A DNA stretch of 64,000 nucleotides from Nannocystis exedens (GTDB lineage Bacteria; Myxococcota_A; Polyangia; Nannocystales; Nannocystaceae), in the NCBI RefSeq assembly GCF_002343915.1, contig NZ_NETK01000001.1, positions 10,998,001-11,062,000 of the forward strand, given 5' to 3'. The notes beneath the pieces are model-generated. The model was given only the letters and a program-made list of their open reading frames with translations. It did not search any database and was not told the DNA's origin. This document shows, piece after piece, positions 55,772 through 64,000 of the stretch (the first letter of the stretch is position 1; each line of letters begins with the position of its first letter). Made by a program: the position numbers and the translations under genes.

Positions 55772-58307
55772 CACCTCGCCGGCGCCGGCGCGCCAGCAGG
55801 CCGAGGCCGAAGACCAGGCCGCCGCCGCCCGACGCGTCGCGGCAGCTGCAGCCGAGGCCGTCGTCGACCGCGTCGGGCTCCGGTGCGGTCGTGGCGGAGT
55901 CCTCGCCCTCGCCGCAGACGCCGTCGCCGCAGTCCTCCGGGCAGTTCTCCGGGTTCTCGGCGATCTGGCACAGGCAGTCACCGCACACGCCGCAGTCCTG
56001 CTCGCAGTCCTGCTCGCCCGGGGTGCAAGTGCCGTCGCCGCACGCGGGGCAGTCTTCGAGGCAGCTCCCCCGCTCCTCGGGCGCGCACACGCCGTCGCCG
56101 CACCAGCTCCCGTGAGTCGGGTCGTCGCAGCCCAGGCCGCAATCCTCCCAGCAGTTGTCGGGGTTCTCGTTGCCCTCACACACGCAGTCGCCGCAGATCG
56201 AGCAGTCCCACGGGCAGTCGACGCTGGTCTCCAGGCCGCTGCACAGGCCGTCGCCGCACACGGCGCAGTCGAAGGAGCACGACTGTTCGCTCTCGAGGAG
56301 GTCGCAGATGCCGTCGCCGCACGCGCTGCAGTCCTCGGGGCAGCCGATCGCGCTCTCCTGGTCGGTGTGGCACACGCCGTCGCCGCACACGCCGCAGCGC
56401 GTGCAGTCGCAGCAGGTCTCGTCCTCGCCGGGCTCGCAGGCGCCGTCGTCGTCGCAGCCGGCGCAGTCGGCGGGGCAGTTGTCGCCGTCCTCGGGGGCGA
56501 TGCAGGCCCCGTCGCCGCAGGTGAACGTGCAGTTCTGACACAGCAGGTCGACGGCGTCGTCGCAGTCCTCCCACGGCTCGACGGTGCCGTTGCCGCAGTC
56601 GTTCGGGCGCTCGCGGGCGATCGACGACGTCGCGGGCTCGCTGCAGCTCCTGTTGCCGGCGGCGTCGCTGGCACACAGCCGCCAGACCAGGATCGCGTGC
56701 TCGCGGGCCCACTGCTGCGGCACGTCGAACGCGACGCGCCACAGCGCCTCGCCGTACCACTCGCCGGGCGCGATGTGCTTGAGCGGGTCGTCGTCCGCCA
56801 GCGCGGCGAGCTCCGCGGGGTCGGCGAGGTCGAAGGCGAACTCGAGGGAGGGGACCCGTCGCAGGTGCGCGATGCTGCCGCCGCCGTGGAGGTGGTAGGT
56901 CGGCAGCAGCGGGTCGTGGCGGAAGTCGTGCCAGCGCGCAGGGACCCGGCCGTCGTCGACGCGGGCGCGCACGAGCGCTTGCGTCCCGGGGAAGAGGACC
57001 GCGGGCAGCGACTCGATGATCCCGAGACGCGGCGGCGTGCTGTCCTCGGGGACATCTTGCCCGCCGAACAGGACGGCGTCGGGAGCCACGTCGCTGCGCA
57101 CGGCGACGGCGAGGTCGGCCCGGCGATCGAGGTCGAAGTCGGCGATCGCCACGCCGAAGCTGGCGAGGAGCTCGGGCACCGGCGCGAACGCGGCGCCGTC
57201 GGGGGCGGTCGGGACGAGCGAGCTGCCGTCGTTGCGCATCAGCCTCGCGTGCACCTCGCCGGGGTTCTGCTGCGGGCCGAGGACGACGACGTCGGGGGTG
57301 CCGTCGTTGTCGAAGTCGAGGCTGTCGGCGTCGAAGTCGAGGCGGATCGGGTTGTCGACGAGGGCCCAGTAGGCGCCGAGGTTGTCGACGAAGCCGCCGG
57401 CGCCGTCGCCGACGAGCACGGTGTTGCGTGCGCCGCCGAACCCGTCCTGCAGGGTGACGAGGTCGAGATCGGCGTCGGCGTCGAGGTCGAGGACGGTGAA
57501 GGCGCTGTTGATCTCCTTGTTGGCGAGCGCGGGGATCGGGTGGACGACGAACACGCCGTCGTCGTTGCGCAGGGCCACGGCGGGACCGGGCCCGCGCGAG
57601 GCGGCGAGGACGTCGAGGTCGAAGTCGTTGTCGAAGTCGAGCAGCTCGAGGTCGAACGACCAGGACAGCAGCGAGCCGGGCAAGAACGCGGCGCCGTCGG
57701 TGAAGAGGCCGTTGCCGTGGCCGAGCCACAGGCGCAGCGGGCCGCCGCCGTCGCCGGGCTCGCCGAGGGGCTGCGAGACGCCCCAGTCGGCGGCGACGAT
57801 GTCGAGGGAACCGTCGCCGTCGACGTCGCCGAGCTCGAGGTCGCCCACGCTGAAGGGCGCGCCGCCGAGGATATCGTGCCGCAGAAACGCGCCGTCCAGG
57901 TTGAGGAGGACGTAGCTGGCGCCGGAGTAGGCGACGCCGACCACGAGGTCGGGGAGGCCGTCGCCGTTGAGGTCGCCGGCCTTGATCACGTAGGCGTTGT
58001 CGGGCTCCTCGAACACGCCGGGCAGCAGCGAGAAGCCGAGTCCGCCGTCGTTGTGGACGAGCGCGTTGAGCTGGGCGTCGGCGTCTCCGCCGAGCGCGTC
58101 GCCGCGGCTATTGGCGAACGCGAGATCGACGAAGCCGTCAGCGTCGATGTCGACGAGTTCGACCTTCTGCGCGACTCCGCCACCGTCGTCCGGCACAGCC
58201 CGGTTCGGGTCCGGCTGCCAGGGGGCGGCCGCGGCCCCGCGCGAAATCACGAGCAACAGCAGCGTGAAGGTCGCGTTGCGGCGCGAGGAGGAAGCTGAGG
58301 CTATCAT
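55752..58307 (-). CDS. FG-GAP/VCBS repeat surface protein with MYXO-CTERM-like end
   Basis: An 851-residue exported protein. Signal peptide ATFTLLLLVISRGAAAA. Residues ~30-400 hold FG-GAP/VCBS repeats with Ca-binding loops (DIDADGFVDLAF, DLNGDGLPDLVVG, DVDGDGSLDIVAAD, DFDNDFDLDVLA), an integrin-like propeller. A beta region to ~540 follows. Residues ~570-815 are repeated Cys modules CGDGVC/CGDGTC with E/D and NCPEDC. The end GCSCRDASGGGGLVFGLGLLARRRRRGG has Cys motif, membrane segment and Arg cluster, the MYXO-CTERM surface-anchoring pattern. Start ATG 58307 is 8 bp after TATCAT, which overlaps the ATG of the divergent gene. Confidence 0.9.
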   Translation of the reverse strand: MIASASSSRRNATFTLLLLVISRGAAAAPWQPDPNRAVPDDGGGVAQKVELVDIDADGFVDLAFANSRGDALGGDADAQLNALVHNDGGLGFSLLPGVFEEPDNAYVIKAGDLNGDGLPDLVVGVAYSGASYVLLNLDGAFLRHDILGGAPFSVGDLELGDVDGDGSLDIVAADWGVSQPLGEPGDGGGPLRLWLGHGNGLFTDGAAFLPGSLLSWSFDLELLDFDNDFDLDVLAASRGPGPAVALRNDDGVFVVHPIPALANKEINSAFTVLDLDADADLDLVTLQDGFGGARNTVLVGDGAGGFVDNLGAYWALVDNPIRLDFDADSLDFDNDGTPDVVVLGPQQNPGEVHARLMRNDGSSLVPTAPDGAAFAPVPELLASFGVAIADFDLDRRADLAVAVRSDVAPDAVLFGGQDVPEDSTPPRLGIIESLPAVLFPGTQALVRARVDDGRVPARWHDFRHDPLLPTYHLHGGGSIAHLRRVPSLEFAFDLADPAELAALADDDPLKHIAPGEWYGEALWRVAFDVPQQWAREHAILVWRLCASDAAGNRSCSEPATSSIARERPNDCGNGTVEPWEDCDDAVDLLCQNCTFTCGDGACIAPEDGDNCPADCAGCDDDGACEPGEDETCCDCTRCGVCGDGVCHTDQESAIGCPEDCSACGDGICDLLESEQSCSFDCAVCGDGLCSGLETSVDCPWDCSICGDCVCEGNENPDNCWEDCGLGCDDPTHGSWCGDGVCAPEERGSCLEDCPACGDGTCTPGEQDCEQDCGVCGDCLCQIAENPENCPEDCGDGVCGEGEDSATTAPEPDAVDDGLGCSCRDASGGGGLVFGLGLLARRRRRGGRSGMS

Positions 58308-58321
58308 CGCCGGCCATGATA
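58302..58321. promoter_or_regulatory. Face-to-face leaderless promoters
   Basis: TATCAT (58302-58307), 8 bp, ATGATA (58316-58321), an inverted pair. On the plus strand TATCAT is the -10 box for the ATG at 58316. On the minus strand the reverse of ATGATA is TATCAT, the -10 box for the ATG at 58307. Each -10 box thus overlaps the other gene's start codon. Confidence 0.65.
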
Positions 58322-59155
58322 CCGCCGGCCGCGACGCAGCCCAACGCCGAGAAGATCGAGCTCTCGGGGGTGCAAGAAACGCTGCTCATCACGCTCCACG
58401 CGCGCGCGCTCGAGAGCCGCTCGCCCGACCCGATCCTCCGCGACGAGACGGCCGAGCGCCTGGTCGACAGCATCGCGTACGACTTCGCGCGCCTGAAGTC
58501 GGCCCAGGGCGACCGCTTCACCACGTCGGTGCGGGCCAAGCAGCTCGACGCGTGGACCGGCGAGTACCTGGCGGCGCACCCCGACGCGACGGTGCTGCAC
58601 CTCGGCTGCGGCCTCGACAGCCGGATCGACCGGGTCGCGCCGCCGCCGTCGGTGCGGTGGTTCGAGGTCGACCTGCCCGACGTGATCGCGGTGCGGCGCC
58701 GCCTGTATCCCGAGCGGCCGGGCCTGCAGATGATCGGCACGTCCGTCACCGACCCCGATTGGCTCGGCCAGATCCCCGACGACAAGCCCACCCTGGTGGT
58801 GGCCGAGGGCATCTTCCCGTACCTGACCGCGGCCGAGGTCGAGGATCTGCTGCGCCGGATCGTCGTCCGCTTCCCGGAAGGTCAGGTGCTGTTCGACGCC
58901 CTGAGCTCGCGCGCGCTGCGGGCCCAGGGTCTGCACTCGAGCCTGCGTAAGACCGGCGCGCGCCTGGTGTGGGGCCTCGACGACCCGCACGAGCTCGAGA
59001 GCCACGTGTTCGGGCTCGAGCTGATGGACGCGTGGCCCCTCGTCGGCTCGCCCGACGTGGTCAAGCTCGGCTGGCTGCAGCGCAAGGTGCTGCAGTGGTG
59101 CGCGAAGCGGCCGCGGATCGCCAAGATGCACCAGGCGCTGCGCTACCGGTTCTGA
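58316..59155 (+). CDS. Class I SAM-dependent methyltransferase, TcmP/LCMT type
   Basis: A 279-residue methyltransferase of the leucine carboxyl methyltransferase/TcmP family, which methylates carboxyl or hydroxyl groups on small molecules. The N-terminal EKIELSGVQETLLITLHARALESR is typical. The SAM motif is TVLHLGCGLDSRIDR near residues 92-106, with acid FEVDLPDVIAVRR near 119 and LVVAEGIFPYLTAAEVEDLL near 160. Start ATG 58316 is needed to include the family N-terminus. Only 8 bp separate it from the divergent start at 58307. The substrate is unknown; a secondary-metabolite context is not visible. Confidence 0.9.
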   Translation: MIPPAATQPNAEKIELSGVQETLLITLHARALESRSPDPILRDETAERLVDSIAYDFARLKSAQGDRFTTSVRAKQLDAWTGEYLAAHPDATVLHLGCGLDSRIDRVAPPPSVRWFEVDLPDVIAVRRRLYPERPGLQMIGTSVTDPDWLGQIPDDKPTLVVAEGIFPYLTAAEVEDLLRRIVVRFPEGQVLFDALSSRALRAQGLHSSLRKTGARLVWGLDDPHELESHVFGLELMDAWPLVGSPDVVKLGWLQRKVLQWCAKRPRIAKMHQALRYRF

Positions 59156-59250
59156 GACGCCGTGGCTCGCCCGTGTCGTCGTGCGGCGAGCGGCCGCACG
59201 CCGGCGAGCGCGCCGAGGAGCGCGGCCCCGCCGGCGCGGAGCGGCGGACG

Positions 59251-59327
59251 CTCCGGACATGCTCGCGGGGACATGTCGCCACGGCCATGCCCCCCCGGAC
59301 ATGCCCCTCAAAGCATGTCCGGAGGGC
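59251..59327. repeat. Five 14-bp units enclosed by a 13-bp inverted repeat
   Basis: CATGCTCGCGGGGA, CATGTCGCCACGGC, CATGCCCCCCCGGA, CATGCCCCTCAAAG and CATGTCCGGAGGGC in register (59258-59327). Outer arms CTCCGGACATGCT (59251-59263) and AGCATGTCCGGAG (59312-59324) pair perfectly. Located between the convergent methyltransferase and lnt genes. Confidence 0.9.
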
Positions 59328-59353
59328 GCTGCGACGGCCCGCCCGCGGCGGGG

Positions 59354-61057
<1,704 letters not shown>

Positions 61058-61061
61058 CGGC

Positions 61062-62870
<1,809 letters not shown>

Positions 62871-62878
62871 GGCCCGGG

Positions 62879-62884
62879 AATGTA
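62879..62884 (-). promoter_or_regulatory. -10 element, leaderless promoter of aspS
   Basis: Minus-strand TACATT with an 8-nt gap to the ATG at 62870; lies in the 28-bp gap after the phosphoesterase gene. Confidence 0.6.
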
Positions 62885-62898
62885 GACGATGTTCGCGG

Positions 62899-63795
62899 TC
62901 AGTGCGAGCCGGTTCCGGCGAGGAGCGGCGCGTCCGGCTCGTCCGCCACGAATCCGCGGCCGTCCCACCGGTGATAGGTGCGGGTCACCTGGCCCGGTCG
63001 AACGGTGTAAAGGGAGTAGGCGCCGTGACGACCTGGCTTTTGTGACAGATAGGTGCCGGAGCCGACGCCGTGGACCGGGACGGGGACGCCGCCGGGGCCG
63101 GGCAGCGCGCCCTCGAGGCGCCGGTGCTCGTGGCCGTGGAGGATGAGCTCCGCGCCGTGCTCGGCGATCACCCGCCCGAACGCGTCGAGGTCGAGCAGGT
63201 CGTGGCGCGGCTTGGCCACGCCGCGCACCACCGGGTGATGGATGAGGACGACCCGCGCCAGGCCCTCGGCGCGCAGCTTGGCCAGGAACCGGCCGAGGCG
63301 GGCCAGCTGCTCGTCGCCGACGCGGCCGACGGCGTACAGCGGGAGCGAGGGGATCGCGGTCGACAGGCCGACGAGGGCGACGTCGCCGAGCCGCTGGACG
63401 AACGGGTAGTCGCTGCCCGGCTCGCGCTCACCCTCCATGAACGCGGACATGTAGTGCTCGAACCGCTGCGCGCGCGCCGACCCGCGGGTGTAGGCGTCGT
63501 GGTTGCCGGGGATGACGGTGACCGGCAGGCCCACGGCCTCGAGGTGGCGCTTGACGTGCTCGAACTCGGACTCGAGCGCGAGGTTGGTCAGGTCGCCGGT
63601 GATCACCAGCCGCTCGGCCTCGTGCGCGTGGGCCGCGGCGACGATCTTCTGGAACATGCCGCCGTCGTACTTGCGGCTGCGGTTGAGCAGGAGGTTGACG
63701 CCGCCGGTCAGCCGCTTGTTGAAGAACCGCTGCGGGGTGGTGCCCGCCAGCTCGAGCAGGTGGATGTCGGAGCAGTGGACGAAGCGCAGGGGCAT
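62899..63795 (-). CDS. Calcineurin-like metallophosphoesterase
   Basis: A 298-residue metallophosphoesterase. Metal motifs in order are HCSDIHL near residue 9, ITGDLTN near 66, IPGNHD near 95, LIHHPV near 185 and LHGHEHRRL near 222, the complete calcineurin-type set. A C-terminal beta segment follows (VHGVGSGTYLSQKPGRHGAYSLYTV). Such enzymes act on phosphodiesters, phosphoproteins or cyclic nucleotides; the substrate is not readable here. Start ATG 63795; a seven-unit repeat array lies directly upstream. It precedes aspS and lnt on the same strand. Confidence 0.92.
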   Translation of the reverse strand: MPLRFVHCSDIHLLELAGTTPQRFFNKRLTGGVNLLLNRSRKYDGGMFQKIVAAAHAHEAERLVITGDLTNLALESEFEHVKRHLEAVGLPVTVIPGNHDAYTRGSARAQRFEHYMSAFMEGEREPGSDYPFVQRLGDVALVGLSTAIPSLPLYAVGRVGDEQLARLGRFLAKLRAEGLARVVLIHHPVVRGVAKPRHDLLDLDAFGRVIAEHGAELILHGHEHRRLEGALPGPGGVPVPVHGVGSGTYLSQKPGRHGAYSLYTVRPGQVTRTYHRWDGRGFVADEPDAPLLAGTGSH

Positions 63796-63800
63796 GGCGG

Positions 63801-63898
63801 CAGGTGCTCAGGGGAAGGTTCGTAAGGACAGGTCAGATCGGACAGGTCGATAAGGACGGGTTCGAACGGGCATGCCCCAAAGGACAGGACTAGAGGTG
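63801..63898. repeat. Seven 14-bp units running through a stop codon
   Basis: Seven consecutive units in exact register: CAGGTGCTCAGGGG, AAGGTTCGTAAGGA, CAGGTCAGATCGGA, CAGGTCGATAAGGA, CGGGTTCGAACGGG, CATGCCCCAAAGGA and CAGGACTAGAGGTG. The last contains the stop codon of the cysH-type gene; the array fills the entire gap to the phosphoesterase gene. Confidence 0.9.
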
Positions 63899-64000
63899 GT
63901 GGATCCCGCACTCCGTCTTGCCGGTGCCGGACCAGCGGCCGCCGCGCTCGTCGTCGCCCGGCGGCCGGGCGGTGCAGGGCTCGCAGCCGATGCTGGTGTA
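63890..64000 (-). CDS. cysH: Phosphoadenylyl/adenylyl-sulfate reductase, C-terminal end
   Basis: The last 36 codons of a gene continuing past the window end. They read YTSIGCEPCTARPPG, then DDERGGRWSGTGKTECGIH and HL. SIGCEPCT is the second cysteine pair of the Fe-S-cluster-containing assimilatory adenylyl-sulfate reductases, and ECGIH holds the catalytic C-terminal Cys of the CysH family. The enzyme reduces APS (or PAPS) to sulfite in cysteine synthesis. The cysteine pair favours the APS type. The stop codon lies inside the 14-bp repeat array. Confidence 0.88.
   Translation of the reverse strand, partial: YTSIGCEPCTARPPGDDERGGRWSGTGKTECGIHHL

Overview
The window is a GC-rich, gene-dense chromosomal segment of a myxobacterium. 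Lipoproteins with Thr/Ser-rich stretches after the lipobox, choice-of-anchor-L proteins, a Ser/Thr kinase fused to WD40 repeats and a MYXO-CTERM-type C-terminus all suggest a Nannocystis-like member of Nannocystaceae. This rests on protein style only; there is no rRNA in the window.

Layout. 1-3.5 kb: end of a barrel-like protein, an ECF sigma factor, a membrane partner and a lipoprotein. 3.9-7.0 kb: M1 aminopeptidase and a BI-1 family membrane protein. 7.2-10.5 kb: cysteine-cluster protein and a three-gene ABC exporter. 10.8-15.0 kb: YfgM-like/BamB-like pair, flavin reductase, HMG-CoA lyase. 15.3-20.5 kb: MshEN-domain protein, then an overlapping cysteine desulfurase-mnmA-rnc operon. 21.3-33.0 kb: ATP-grasp enzyme, several exported proteins (VWA, prolyl oligopeptidase, lipoproteins), GluQ, NUDIX. 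33.1-36.9 kb: histidine kinase and an HTH-REC-REC protein. 37.4-46.0 kb: ECF sigma/TlpA pair, HEAT protein, amidohydrolase lipoprotein, MopE-like lipoprotein. 46.1-54.6 kb: epimerase/LysR pair, membrane protein, WD40 kinase, small membrane protein. 54.7-64 kb: Cys-rich surface proteins, methyltransferase, lnt-aspS-phosphoesterase cluster, and the end of a cysH-type reductase.

The most unusual feature is a dispersed repeat of 14-bp units (roughly CATGTCC-N4-GGA) found at about 30 sites. Units follow each other in exact 14-bp register, typically start at or run through stop codons, and also occur as three-unit (42-bp, 14-codon) cassettes inside genes. One group of cassettes splits a PAS domain of the histidine kinase, and an eight-unit array lies inside the WD40 part of the kinase. 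I know of no named element matching it.

A second theme is start-site architecture. Many genes have a TANNNT-like -10 hexamer 7-9 bp (usually exactly 8) before the start codon and no Shine-Dalgarno sequence, which points to leaderless transcripts. At 58.3 kb two divergent genes use this arrangement face to face, so each -10 box overlaps the other gene's start codon.
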